Shown here one piece after another: positions 50,908 to 59,409 of a DNA stretch of 64,000 nt (positions are counted from its first letter, which is position 1; each line of letters starts with the position of its first letter). The notes under the pieces are model-generated. The model had not been told where the DNA came from. It worked only from the letters and a program-made list of their open reading frames with translations, and did not search any database. The translations under genes were made by a program, and so were the position numbers. The DNA is from Lachnospiraceae bacterium (GTDB lineage Bacteria; Bacillota; Clostridia; Lachnospirales; Lachnospiraceae), in assembly GCA_910574195.1 (NCBI GenBank), contig CAJTBF010000013.1, positions 1 through 64,000 on the forward strand, given 5' to 3'.

Positions 50908-51043
50908 GTCCGGGCAGGAACCCTTGTTCACATCACCCCGCTTTCGCTTCGCAAAAAACGTAACAGACGCTAAACTCGAAAAAACCTCATTAAGCGCTGA
51001 CGTTTTTTGAGAGGTTCTTTAGAACAAGGGTTCCTGCCCGGAC
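50908..51043 (+). repeat. Family B structured element, copy 2
   Basis: Arms at 50908-50929 and 51022-51043 (GTCCGGGCAGG... and ...CCTGCCCGGAC) pair perfectly over 22 bp; a TGCTTTTTTT tail follows. The ~92-bp core differs from copy 1 at about four positions. Relative to copy 1 three arm pairs have changed on both sides (T-A to C-G, A-T to C-G, C-G to T-A). A family A-type unit (TATCTTATTTGATGG...TCGTCCGTC) precedes it. Confidence 0.88.
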
Positions 51044-51166
51044 TGCTTTTTTTACGATGGGGAAATATATTTCATCTGTATATATTCTACGAAGCTTTTC
51101 TGTGTTATGATAGAAGAAATAGAAACTTCCTGAAAGCAGGGGGGAAGCTGGAGAGGAGAAAAAGAG

Positions 51167-52117
51167 ATGTCCCGCATGAGTGAATATGTAAGAAAATCCT
51201 TTAAGATGAATGATGAGATACGGGATGCCGGGCTGACAACTCCGGCGGATGTCGTGCGGTATGACGACATTCTGTACGGTTCGGATGAGGTATGGCAGCG
51301 TCTGGATGTGTACCGGCCGGCCGAGGCGGAAGGGAAGACCCTTCCTGTAATCGTCAGCGTGCATGGAGGAGGTTTTGTCTATGGCGACAAAGAGTTATAT
51401 CAATATTATTGTATGAATCTGGCGCAAAAGGGATTTGCCGTGGTGAATTTTACGTACCGGCTGGCGCCGGAATTTCTGTTTCCGGCAGCGATGGAGGATA
51501 CGAACTTGGTATTTTCGTGGGTACTTGCGCATGCGAAGGAATATGGCATGGATGCGGGGCGGGTGTTTGCCGTGGGAGATTCGGCGGGCGCCAATCTTCT
51601 TGGCCTGTATACGGCGGCCTGTACGAATCCGGCGTATGCGGCTTCTTACGCATTTTCTGTGCCGGAGGGCTTTTGCCCGCGGGCGGTGGCGTTGAATTGC
51701 GGAGTATACTGCCCGCAGATCGTGGAGGGCAGGAAAGATATGATGAGTGAATTATTGAAAGAGTATCTTCCACAGGGCGGGACGCAGGAAGAATTGGAAC
51801 AGATTACGTTGCCGGCCCATGTGGCCTCCGATTTTCCGCCGGTATTTCTGATGACCGCGGCCAACGATTTTCTGAAAGAGGAAGCGCTGACTCTGGCAAA
51901 GAAATTGACAGAGGAAAATGTGTTATTCCGATTTCATTTTTATACAGGACACTCGTTTTCATGCGGGGCGCCGGCAGCAAAAGCTGGGACTCCAGGCGGG
52001 GAAGAGGGACAGGAGGCGCAGCCTGGTCATGTTTTTCATCTGAATATGCGCAGCAGTCTGGCGGATCAGTGTAATACAGAGGAATGTGCGTTTTTCAGAC
52101 AATTTTTTGAGGAATAA
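51167..52117 (+). CDS. Alpha/beta hydrolase (Aes/HSL-type esterase)
   Basis: A 316-residue esterase: VSVHGGGFVYGDKELYQYYC (oxyanion HGGGF near 66-70), YRLAPEFLFPAAMEDT, nucleophile Ser in VGDSAGANLLGLY (about 139), PPVFLMTAANDFLKEEA (catalytic Asp) and the His in GHVFHLNMR. An extra Ala/Gly/Glu-rich stretch of about 25 residues (GAPAAKAGTPGGEEGQEAQP) lies just before the catalytic His, where relatives are shorter. GAGAGGAG precedes the start. Terminator 40 bp downstream. Confidence 0.88.
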   Translation: MSRMSEYVRKSFKMNDEIRDAGLTTPADVVRYDDILYGSDEVWQRLDVYRPAEAEGKTLPVIVSVHGGGFVYGDKELYQYYCMNLAQKGFAVVNFTYRLAPEFLFPAAMEDTNLVFSWVLAHAKEYGMDAGRVFAVGDSAGANLLGLYTAACTNPAYAASYAFSVPEGFCPRAVALNCGVYCPQIVEGRKDMMSELLKEYLPQGGTQEELEQITLPAHVASDFPPVFLMTAANDFLKEEALTLAKKLTEENVLFRFHFYTGHSFSCGAPAAKAGTPGGEEGQEAQPGHVFHLNMRSSLADQCNTEECAFFRQFFEE

Positions 52118-52154
52118 AACCGTGGTTTTCCAAGACAGGCATTATTTTTTTCGG

Positions 52155-52188
52155 TAACAGTTCAGGCAGACCTGAACTGTTATTTTTT
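52155..52188 (+). terminator. Intrinsic terminator after the esterase
   Basis: TAACAGTTCAGG (52155-52166) / CCTGAACTGTTA (52171-52182), a perfect 12-bp stem with CAGA loop, then six Ts. Confidence 0.9.
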
Positions 52189-52329
52189 CCACGATATATC
52201 TTGAAAAGATTTTGTGGTTTTGCTCCACTTTGGTTTGCAACTGTGGTATAGTGTATAAACAGAAGAGAAAGCGGAGGATCGTCTGTACAGCAGAGGATTT
52301 GTCCGGCAGAAAAAGGAAGGAGCAGAAGT

Positions 52330-52977
52330 ATGGAGCGACACACATTTGCAATGAAAGTAAAAGCAGGGATGATGAATGCGTATCGGAAACGACTGGGAGA
52401 GATCTGGCCGGAACTGCGTGCATTTCTGGAGCGGAATCAGGTAAAGAATTTCAGTATCTGGAATGCGGAGGCTTTGATTTTCGGATATTATGAAACCGGA
52501 GAGGGAGGGGTACTTTCCGATGAGGAAGAGAGCGTAAAGACGGATTTGACGAAAAGGATTGAGGATACTTTTGAGTGGATTTCCGTGCCGGGACAGCCGA
52601 TGCGCCTGATGTATCAGGATTTCGGCATTGTGCGTGAGAGCAAGGAATTGATCCGCCACAGGATGTTTATGACAAAGTTAAAACCGGGATGTGAAGAAGA
52701 GTATAAACGCCGGCATGACGGGCTGGTAGAGAAGCGGGGCGATACGGTTACCCAGGGACCGGACAGTAATTTCAGTATCTGGAGTGCGGGCGGCTACATT
52801 TTTGGGTATGACGAGATTGATACAACCATGGAGACGGAACCGACAGAAGCGGATAAAAAGTTTACAGTGGAATGGGAGACGCGTCAGTTAGAGATTATGG
52901 ACTGGATTACCAATGATGTGGACTGGATGACAGGAGAACATCATGCGGCAAGCGTGCGTCTGGCCTGGCATGAATAA
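52330..52977 (+). CDS. Tandem L-rhamnose mutarotase-like protein
   Basis: A 215-residue protein made of two copies of the RhaM (DUF718) fold. First half: RHTFAMKVKAGMMNAYRKRL, GEIWPELRAFLERNQVKNFS, IWNAEALIFGYYE. Second half: RHRMFMTKLKPGCEEEYKRR, HDGLVEKRGD, SNFSIWSAGGYIFGYDE and WETRQLEIMDWITNDVDWM. RhaM is usually ~104 residues and dimeric, so this is a covalently linked dimer. The second half has HD in place of the HxxIWPE block, so the halves may differ in function. No rhamnose genes are adjacent. AAGGAGCAGAAGT precedes the start. Confidence 0.8.
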   Translation: MERHTFAMKVKAGMMNAYRKRLGEIWPELRAFLERNQVKNFSIWNAEALIFGYYETGEGGVLSDEEESVKTDLTKRIEDTFEWISVPGQPMRLMYQDFGIVRESKELIRHRMFMTKLKPGCEEEYKRRHDGLVEKRGDTVTQGPDSNFSIWSAGGYIFGYDEIDTTMETEPTEADKKFTVEWETRQLEIMDWITNDVDWMTGEHHAASVRLAWHE

Positions 52978-53042
52978 TCCGTAACAGTGAGGCCGAAGGC
53001 TGAACAGTTATATATAAATCCTTTACGATTCGCAGGAACTAC

Positions 53043-53071
53043 TTGACAAAACGGGAAATCCACGGTATTAT
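53043..53071 (+). promoter_or_regulatory. Promoter of the liv operon
   Basis: TTGACA (53043-53048), a 17-bp spacer and TATTAT (53066-53071), about 45 bp before livK. Confidence 0.75.
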
Positions 53072-53122
53072 TGCTTGGAAAAGAAATACAGAGTGTACTC
53101 TGTTATTTGGGAGGAAAGCAAG

Positions 53123-54328
53123 ATGAAAAATTGGAAAAAAGGATTGTCTGCGTTAGTAGTTGCAGCGATGGCAATGAGTCTTGTTGCCGGATGCGGCGGC
53201 AAGGGAGACAATGGTGGAAGCAGCAATGACAGTAATAGTGAAAGCAGTTCTTCAGGCAGCGAGACAGTAATTAAAATCGGCGGGATCGGACCGACGACAG
53301 GCGGCGCTGCAATTTACGGGGAGGCTGTGAAGAACGGTGCAGAGCTTGCAGTAAAGGAAATCAATGAAGCAGGCGGAATCAACGGAATCCAGGTGGAATT
53401 TAACTTCCAGGATGACGAGAATGATGCAGAGAAGGCAGTGAATGCATATAATACTCTGAAGGATTGGGGGATGCAGGCATTGCTGGGAACCGTAACTTCT
53501 GCTCCTTGCGTGGCAGTTGGCGAGGTTGCGATGAGTGATAATATGTTCCTTCTTACGCCGTCCGGGACAGCAGTGGATTGTGTACAGTATGACAATGCAT
53601 TCCGCGTATGTTTCTCTGACCCGATGCAGGGACTGGAATCTGCAAAGTATATCGGAGAGAACAAACTGGCGGAAAAAGTTGCAGTGATCTACGACAGCTC
53701 CGATGTATATTCTACCGGTATTTATCAGGCATTTGCAGAAGAGGCACCCAATCAGAATCTGCAGCTTGTTGCGACAGAAGCCTTTACAGCAGAGAGTAAG
53801 ACAGACTTTTCTGTACAGCTTCAGAAAGCAAAAGACGCGGGTGCAGAACTGGTATTTCTGCCGTTCTATTATTCCGAGGCAGCGCTGGTACTGCAGCAGG
53901 CAGCAGGGATCAAATATGAGCCGATCTTTTTCGGATGCGACGGTATGGACGGAATTCTTGCAGTGGATGGTTTTGAGGCAGATCTGGCACAGGATTTGAT
54001 GTTCTTAAGCCCGTTTACCCCGACCTCCGAGGAAGAAGCAATTCAGACTTTCGTGACAGATTTTCAGGCAGCATACGGCGGAACCCCGAATCAGTTTGCA
54101 GCGGATGCATATGACGGAATTTATGCATTGAAGGCGGCAATGGAGAGAGCGGATGTTTCTGCAGATATGAGCGTATCAGATATTTGCGACGCATTGAAGA
54201 CAGCTATGACAGAGATTACAATTGACGGTGTAACAGCAAAATCTCTGACCTGGGAAGCAAACGGTGAGCCAAGCAAGGAACCAATGGTAGTAAAGATTGC
54301 AGACGGAGATTATGCCGTAGTGGAATAA
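53123..54328 (+). CDS. livK: Branched-chain amino acid ABC transporter, substrate-binding lipoprotein
   Basis: A 401-residue lipoprotein: basic start MKNWKKGLSALVVAAMAMSL, lipobox LVAGC (Cys at about 24), a Gly/Ser/Asn linker, then a type I periplasmic-binding fold with IKIGGIGPTTGGAAIYGEAV, EINEAGGINGIQVEFNFQDD and VAVIYDSSDVYSTGIYQAF. It delivers leucine/isoleucine/valine or a related amide to the permeases encoded downstream. The ATG at 53123 follows GGGAGGAAAGC. A hairpin lies between it and livH. Confidence 0.92.
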   Translation: MKNWKKGLSALVVAAMAMSLVAGCGGKGDNGGSSNDSNSESSSSGSETVIKIGGIGPTTGGAAIYGEAVKNGAELAVKEINEAGGINGIQVEFNFQDDENDAEKAVNAYNTLKDWGMQALLGTVTSAPCVAVGEVAMSDNMFLLTPSGTAVDCVQYDNAFRVCFSDPMQGLESAKYIGENKLAEKVAVIYDSSDVYSTGIYQAFAEEAPNQNLQLVATEAFTAESKTDFSVQLQKAKDAGAELVFLPFYYSEAALVLQQAAGIKYEPIFFGCDGMDGILAVDGFEADLAQDLMFLSPFTPTSEEEAIQTFVTDFQAAYGGTPNQFAADAYDGIYALKAAMERADVSADMSVSDICDALKTAMTEITIDGVTAKSLTWEANGEPSKEPMVVKIADGDYAVVE

Positions 54329-54404
54329 AAGATTTGCTGTGACGATTTGTTATAATTTTATACTATCGTATCTGGAAAATAGAAAAACAGCAGTGCGAGG
54401 ATGT

Positions 54405-54447
54405 GAGTATAGACAGAGGGTTATCTTTCGGGGTAACCTTCTGTTTC
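54405..54447 (+). terminator. Attenuator-like hairpin between livK and livH
   Basis: ACAGAGGGTTA and TAACCTTCTGT pair around CTTTCGGGG, followed by TTCTATAAAAAAATTTT. A leaky terminator here would give more binding protein than permease, as is common in ABC operons. Confidence 0.55.
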
Positions 54448-54493
54448 TATAAAAAAATTTTCGCAGAAGGAAAAGAGAGACAGGAGGAGGGGT

Positions 54494-55378
54494 ATGAGCT
54501 TCATATCTTATTTGGTAAATGGGATCAGCCTGGGCAGTGTATATGCAATTATTGCGCTGGGCTATACAATGGTATATGGGATCGCCAAGATGCTGAATTT
54601 TGCACATGGCGATGTAATCATGATCGGTGCATATGTGGTATTGACTGCTATGGCCAGCGCGGGGGTATCGCCGGTGGTTGCCGTGCTGCTTGCGGTAGTA
54701 TTTTGTACCGTACTGGGTATGCTGATTGAACGTGTGGCATATAAACCACTTCGAAATGCGGCGTCCCCTCTGGCAGTTTTGATCACGGCCATTGGCGTCA
54801 GCTATCTGCTGCAGAATGTGGCGCTGCTGGTATTTGGTGCGAATACAAAGTCTTTTACATCCGTGGTTCCGATTCCGCCGCTGGTACTCGCCGGGGGAAA
54901 TCTGACGATTTCGGGGGAAACGATTATGACGATCGGCGCCTGTATCGTGATCATGGTTGGACTGACACTGTTTATTCAAAAGTCAAAAGCAGGACAGGCT
55001 ATGCGGGCGGTATCCGAGGACAAAGGCGCGGCGCAGTTGATGGGAATTAATGTAAATGGAACCATAGCTCTTACTTTCGCGATTGGCTCCGCACTGGCGG
55101 CCATTGCCGGTGTGCTTTTGTGTTCCGCCTATCCGACGCTGACCCCTTATACCGGTGCAATGCCGGGAATCAAAGCCTTTGTAGCGGCGGTATTCGGTGG
55201 GATCGGTTCCATACCGGGGGCTATGATCGGAGGAATTCTGCTGGGTGTAATCGAAATTTTTGGAAAAGCATATATTTCTTCTCAGATGGCGGATGCGATC
55301 GTGTTCGGAGTACTGATTGTGGTACTTCTTGTGAAACCTGCAGGAATTCTTGGTAAGAATATTCAGGAGAAAGTGTAG
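54494..55378 (+). CDS. livH: Branched-chain amino acid ABC transporter permease LivH
   Basis: A 294-residue permease with about eight membrane helices. SLGSVYAIIALGYTMVYGIA, KMLNFAHGDVIMIGAYVVLT, MRAVSEDKGAAQLMGINVNG (the EAA-like loop that contacts the ATPases) and FVAAVFGGIGSIPGAMIGG are characteristic of LivH. AGGAGGAGGGGT precedes the start. It is 9 bp before livM. Confidence 0.93.
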   Translation: MSFISYLVNGISLGSVYAIIALGYTMVYGIAKMLNFAHGDVIMIGAYVVLTAMASAGVSPVVAVLLAVVFCTVLGMLIERVAYKPLRNAASPLAVLITAIGVSYLLQNVALLVFGANTKSFTSVVPIPPLVLAGGNLTISGETIMTIGACIVIMVGLTLFIQKSKAGQAMRAVSEDKGAAQLMGINVNGTIALTFAIGSALAAIAGVLLCSAYPTLTPYTGAMPGIKAFVAAVFGGIGSIPGAMIGGILLGVIEIFGKAYISSQMADAIVFGVLIVVLLVKPAGILGKNIQEKV

Positions 55379-55387
55379 GGGGCCGGG

Positions 55388-56455
55388 ATGAAAAAGATGA
55401 ACAAAATTACAAAAAGCAATCTGATTACGTATGTTATGGTGATTGTGATTTATATTGCGGCACAGGCAATGGTCATGACAGGCAATATGTCCAGCCTGAT
55501 GCAGGGTCTTCTGGTACCGCTTTGTGCCTATGTGATCCTGGCTGTCTCTTTGAATCTGACGGTTGGAATTCTGGGGGAACTGAGTCTGGGACATGCCGGT
55601 TTTATGTGTGTGGGAGCTTTTATCAGCGCATTCTTTTCCAAATGTATGATGGATGTGATTCCGATGGCCGGTCTTCGCTATTTTCTGGCGCTTGTCATTG
55701 GTGCGGCCGCGGCGGGAGTCTGTGGAATTCTGATCGGCATTCCGGTTCTGCGTCTGAAAGGGGATTACCTTGCAATCGTGACGCTGGCATTTGGTGAGAT
55801 TATCAAGAACATTATGAATATTCTGTTCATTGGAAAAGATGCCAACGGATTTCATTTTTCCACGAAAGATGTGATGTCTCTTGGGATGGAACCGGAGGGA
55901 AAGGTGATTATCAACGGTCCTCAGGGAATTACAGGGACGCCGAAGGATTCCACTTTTACCATTGGAGTAATCTTAATTCTGCTGACTTTGTTTATCGTAC
56001 TGAATCTGATCCACTCCCGGAGCGGACGTGCGATTATGTCGATTCGTGACAATCGGATTGCAGCAGAGTCTATCGGAATTAACGTGACGAAATATAAACT
56101 GATGGCATTTTCCATATCGGCTGCGCTGGCAGGCGTGGCGGGCGTGATCTATGCCCATAACCTGGCGACCCTGACGGCACAGCCGAAAAACTTTGGATAT
56201 AATATGTCCATTATGATTCTTGTATTTGTGGTGCTGGGCGGTATCGGGAACATCCGCGGTTCGATTATCGCCGCCATTGTATTGACGCTGCTTCCGGAAT
56301 TGCTCCGCGGTCTGAGTGATTACCGGATGCTGATCTATGCGGTGGTTCTGATTGCGATGATGCTCTTCAACTGGAGCCCGAAAGCCATCGAATGGAGAGA
56401 AAAATACGCGGAGAAGTTTAAATTCCGAAAGAAAGCAAAAGCAGAGGAGGTTTAA
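55388..56455 (+). CDS. livM: Branched-chain amino acid ABC transporter permease LivM
   Basis: A 355-residue permease with about nine membrane helices: AVSLNLTVGILGELSLGHAG, VLRLKGDYLAIVTLAFGEII, GRAIMSIRDNRIAAESIGIN (ATPase-contact loop) and GIGNIRGSIIAAIVLTLLPE. The C-terminus is Lys-rich. It forms the channel with LivH. AGGGGGCCGG precedes the start. Confidence 0.93.
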   Translation: MKKMNKITKSNLITYVMVIVIYIAAQAMVMTGNMSSLMQGLLVPLCAYVILAVSLNLTVGILGELSLGHAGFMCVGAFISAFFSKCMMDVIPMAGLRYFLALVIGAAAAGVCGILIGIPVLRLKGDYLAIVTLAFGEIIKNIMNILFIGKDANGFHFSTKDVMSLGMEPEGKVIINGPQGITGTPKDSTFTIGVILILLTLFIVLNLIHSRSGRAIMSIRDNRIAAESIGINVTKYKLMAFSISAALAGVAGVIYAHNLATLTAQPKNFGYNMSIMILVFVVLGGIGNIRGSIIAAIVLTLLPELLRGLSDYRMLIYAVVLIAMMLFNWSPKAIEWREKYAEKFKFRKKAKAEEV

Positions 56456-56460
56456 GAGTT

Positions 56461-57219
56461 ATGGCATTATTGGAAGTGGAAAATCTTGGAATCTCCTTTG
56501 GAGGTCTGCGGGCGGTCAATGAATTTCATCTGCATATAGAGAAAGGAAGCCTGTATGGTTTAATTGGGCCGAACGGCGCGGGAAAGACGACAATTTTTAA
56601 TCTGCTGACCGGCGTATATCGTCCCAACGAAGGAATTATTGTTCTGGACGGGGAAAACATAGTTGGGAAAAAGACCATTGAGATCAATAAGGCGGGAATT
56701 GCAAGGACATTTCAGAATATTCGTCTGTTCAAGGATTTAAGTGTACTGGATAATGTAAAAGCCGGTCTGCATAATCATCATTCGTATTCTACTATGGAAG
56801 GAATTTTGCGTCTGCCAAGGTATTATAAAGTGGAGCGCGAGATGGATGAACGGGCAATGGAACTTCTGAAAGTATTTGATCTGGATAAAGAAGCAGAAAC
56901 TCTGGCCTCGAATCTGCCCTATGGAAAACAGAGAAAACTGGAGATTACACGGGCGATGGCGACAGATCCGAAGCTGCTGCTTCTGGATGAACCGGCGGCG
57001 GGAATGAATCCCAATGAGACAAAAGAACTCATGGAAACCATTCGGTTTGTACGCGATACGTTTCATCTGACCATCCTTTTGATTGAGCATGATATGAAGC
57101 TGGTATCCGGGATCTGCGAGGAATTGACGGTACTGAACTTTGGCCAGGTGCTGGCAGAAGGAAAGACCAGTGAAGTGCTGAATAATCCGGAAGTAATCAA
57201 GGCATATTTGGGAGAATAG
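56461..57219 (+). CDS. livG: Branched-chain amino acid ABC transporter ATPase LivG
   Basis: A 252-residue ATPase: Walker A GPNGAGKTT (about 37-45), GIARTFQNIRLFKDLSVLDN, a signature-equivalent LPYGKQRKLEITRAM, Walker B LLLLDEPAAGMNP, and switch LLIEHDMKLV. The YGKQRKLEIARA form is typical of LivG. GGAGG six bases upstream of the ATG supports the start. Confidence 0.95.
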   Translation: MALLEVENLGISFGGLRAVNEFHLHIEKGSLYGLIGPNGAGKTTIFNLLTGVYRPNEGIIVLDGENIVGKKTIEINKAGIARTFQNIRLFKDLSVLDNVKAGLHNHHSYSTMEGILRLPRYYKVEREMDERAMELLKVFDLDKEAETLASNLPYGKQRKLEITRAMATDPKLLLLDEPAAGMNPNETKELMETIRFVRDTFHLTILLIEHDMKLVSGICEELTVLNFGQVLAEGKTSEVLNNPEVIKAYLGE

Positions 57220-57230
57220 GGGGTGATGGT

Positions 57231-57941
57231 ATGGCCATGCTTGAGATAAAAGATATTGAAGTATATTATGGAGTGATTCAGGCGATCAAAGGGATTTCCT
57301 TCGAGGTCAACGAGGGGGAAGTGATTGCATTGATTGGCGCCAATGGTGCGGGAAAAACCACGATTCTGCATACCATTACCGGACTGTTGTCTCCCAAGAA
57401 AGGCACCGTGATTTTTGAGGGAAAGGACATCACGAAAGTACCGGCTCACAAAATTGTTTCTCTGGGAATGGCTCATGTGCCGGAAGGCCGCCGGGTGTTT
57501 GCAGAGTTGACCGTGTATCAGAATCTGCGGATGGGAGCGTATACCAGAAAAGATAAGGCTGAAATTGAACAGACACTGGAGATGGTATATAAGCGGTTCC
57601 CGCGTCTGGAAGAAAGAAAAAATCAGCTTGCCGGAACCTTAAGCGGCGGGGAACAGCAGATGCTGGCTATGGGACGCGCCTTGATGTCCCATCCCAAGAT
57701 TATTGTGATGGATGAGCCGTCCATGGGACTGTCTCCGATTCTTGTGAATGAAATCTTTGATATCATCCAGGAGGTAAGCGCAGGCGGAACCACCGTGCTT
57801 CTGGTGGAGCAGAATGCGAAGAAAGCGCTTTCTATTGCCGATCGTGCGTATGTGCTGGAAACCGGAAAGATTGTACTGGACGGGGACGCGAAAGAACTGA
57901 TGAATGACGATTCGATCAAGAAAGCGTATCTGGGAGAATAG
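57231..57941 (+). CDS. livF: Branched-chain amino acid ABC transporter ATPase LivF
   Basis: A 236-residue ATPase: MLEIKDIEVYYGVIQAIKGI, Walker A GANGAGKTT, GMAHVPEGRRVFAELTVYQN, signature LSGGEQQMLAMGRAL, Walker B IIVMDEPSMGLSPI and LLVEQNAKKALSI. Standard LivF length. GGGGGTGATGGT precedes the ATG. Followed 11 bp later by a kinase-like gene, probably in the same transcript. Confidence 0.95.
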   Translation: MAMLEIKDIEVYYGVIQAIKGISFEVNEGEVIALIGANGAGKTTILHTITGLLSPKKGTVIFEGKDITKVPAHKIVSLGMAHVPEGRRVFAELTVYQNLRMGAYTRKDKAEIEQTLEMVYKRFPRLEERKNQLAGTLSGGEQQMLAMGRALMSHPKIIVMDEPSMGLSPILVNEIFDIIQEVSAGGTTVLLVEQNAKKALSIADRAYVLETGKIVLDGDAKELMNDDSIKKAYLGE

Positions 57942-57952
57942 GAGGTGCAGAG

Positions 57953-58573
57953 ATGGAAAATATTGTTGTGACAATTGCGAGACAGTATGGAAGCGGCGGA
58001 AAAACGGTCGGTGAAATGTATGCAAAAGAATTGGGGATCCCATGCTACGGAACGAATCTTCTGCAAATGGCATCCGAGGAAAGTGGAATCAACGAGCAGC
58101 TTTTCATGCAGTTTGACGAAAAGCTGAAGAACAGTCTGCTTCGGCGTGTGACAACGGACGTTTACGACGGAAAAGTGATTCCGCCGGGACATAAGGATTT
58201 CGTGTCTGCCAAAAACCTGTTCAACTATCAGGCGGAGATTATCAAGCGTCTGGCCAGGACCGAAAGCTGTGTGATTATCGGTCGTGCGGCGGATTTTGTA
58301 CTGAAAGATTTTCCCAATGTGGTGAGTGTGTTTGTGCATGCCTCCGCGGAATTTAATCTTGCCCGTGCGATGGAGTACAACAGTATGACTACGGCGGAGA
58401 TGGAGAAGTATATTGCTGTGACGGACAGATATCGTGCGGATTTCTATAAGCACTACACAGGAAGAGAATGGGTGGATGCCCGGAACTATGATCTGTGTCT
58501 GAACAGTGGAAAGCTGGGATTTGAAAAATGTGTGGAGGAGATCAAAGCCTACATCAGGGTTCGGTTTTCCTGA
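57953..58573 (+). CDS. Cytidylate kinase-like family protein
   Basis: A 206-residue P-loop protein: VVTIARQYGSGGKTVGEMYA with the P-loop at about residues 11-17 (YGSGGKT), CVIIGRAADFVLKDFPNVVS, VFVHASAEFNLARAMEYN and DRYRADFYKHYTGREWVDAR. This is the cytidylate-kinase-like family (Cytidylate_kin2) of clostridia, distinct from Cmk, with no confirmed substrate. It is the last gene of the liv operon; why it is there is unknown. Confidence 0.85.
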   Translation: MENIVVTIARQYGSGGKTVGEMYAKELGIPCYGTNLLQMASEESGINEQLFMQFDEKLKNSLLRRVTTDVYDGKVIPPGHKDFVSAKNLFNYQAEIIKRLARTESCVIIGRAADFVLKDFPNVVSVFVHASAEFNLARAMEYNSMTTAEMEKYIAVTDRYRADFYKHYTGREWVDARNYDLCLNSGKLGFEKCVEEIKAYIRVRFS

Positions 58574-58614
58574 GAGAATGAAAATAGAATATGTCTGAGG
58601 CACATCATACAGAG

Positions 58615-58649
58615 CCGCTTACTCTTATTGGATTTTTAAGAGTAAGCGG
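58615..58649 (+). terminator. Hairpin after the liv operon
   Basis: CCGCTTACTCTT (58615-58626) and AAGAGTAAGCGG (58638-58649) form a perfect 12-bp stem with a T-rich loop. No T tract follows, so it may stabilise the 3' end or act as a bidirectional element. Confidence 0.55.
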
Positions 58650-58672
58650 TTCCTGACGCTCCCACACATCGT

Positions 58673-58716
58673 ATGGAACATGGTCTCAGGCGACACGCCG
58701 TTCCATGTTTTCTTTT
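58673..58716 (+). terminator. Intrinsic terminator after the liv operon
   Basis: ATGGAAC (58673-58679) and GTTCCAT (58700-58706) with an inner GGCG/CGCC pairing, followed by GTTTTCTTTT. Confidence 0.65.
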
Positions 58717-58985
58717 GGTATCCAGAAGTAAGGAAGCATAACACATTTGTCACTGTCCTGAACTCTCATCGCTGAAAGAATATAAGGAGGAGATAGACAG
58801 AAAAATACAAATACGGTTTATATAGAAATGATTAGAGAAAGGCGATGGTGTAGTAGACAGATGAAAAACAAAAAGGACGAGGGCAGGCTGTATGGATTTT
58901 ATGGCTTAGAGATAAGAACGTACTATTCAATAAGCATGCATTTGTGGCAATAAACATATTCATAAAAAATCGTCAAGGGCAATTT
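58717..58985. other. Gap with no supported gene
   Basis: A 30-codon frame from ATG 58861 (MKNKKDEGRLYGFYGLEIRT...) has no ribosome-binding site and no recognised relatives. AAGGAGGAG at about 58783 is not followed by a usable start. No repeat family was recognised. Confidence 0.3.
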
Positions 58986-59393
58986 CTAAAAATCCCCGTT
59001 GATCAGATCTTCCAGTGTAATGTGATAAAAGAAATCATGAATCAGCGCGTGATATTTTTTCCATAACGGCAGCGTGACACACTGCTCTTTTTGCTTACAT
59101 AGTTCTGCGTCCGGCGCCAGACAGGCGACCGGAGCCAGCGGACCTTCTGTCAGTTCAATGATTTCGCCCAGAGTATATTCTTGTGGGGAACGGGTGAGCA
59201 CATAGCCGCCGCCCTTTCCGCGAAGACCTTTTAGCAGGCGGCCCTTCACAAGGATTTTGATAATAATCTCCAGATATTTTTCTGAAATTTCCTGACGGGA
59301 GGCAATTTCCTTCAACGGAACATATCCGTTTTCCTGATGCTTTGCAAGATCGACCATAACCCGCAGTGCATAACGTGCCTTTGTTGAAATCAT
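58986..59393 (-). CDS. Rrf2-family regulator (IscR/CymR-like)
   Basis: A 135-residue winged-helix regulator: MISTKARYALRVMVDLAKHQ, LKEIASRQEISEKYLEIIIK (recognition helix), GLRGKGGGYVLTRSPQEYTL. It keeps three Cys near the C-terminus (CLAPDAELCKQKEQC), which in IscR-like members hold a [2Fe-2S] cluster, though the first spacing is seven rather than five. It is divergent from cysK, and an inverted repeat overlaps the cysK promoter, suggesting control of cysteine synthesis. AGGAGGAG before the ATG at 59393 fixes the start. Confidence 0.88.
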   Translation of the reverse strand: MISTKARYALRVMVDLAKHQENGYVPLKEIASRQEISEKYLEIIIKILVKGRLLKGLRGKGGGYVLTRSPQEYTLGEIIELTEGPLAPVACLAPDAELCKQKEQCVTLPLWKKYHALIHDFFYHITLEDLINGDF

Positions 59394-59409
59394 AGAACTC
59401 CTCCTGAAA

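Noticed and set aside
54350-54979. 209-codon His/Asn/Gln-rich minus-strand frame over livH
   Set aside because: Antisense to membrane-protein codons; composition artefact.
58861-58953. 30-codon frame MKNKKDEGR... as a small gene
   Set aside because: No ribosome-binding site, no recognised relatives, isolated in a gap.
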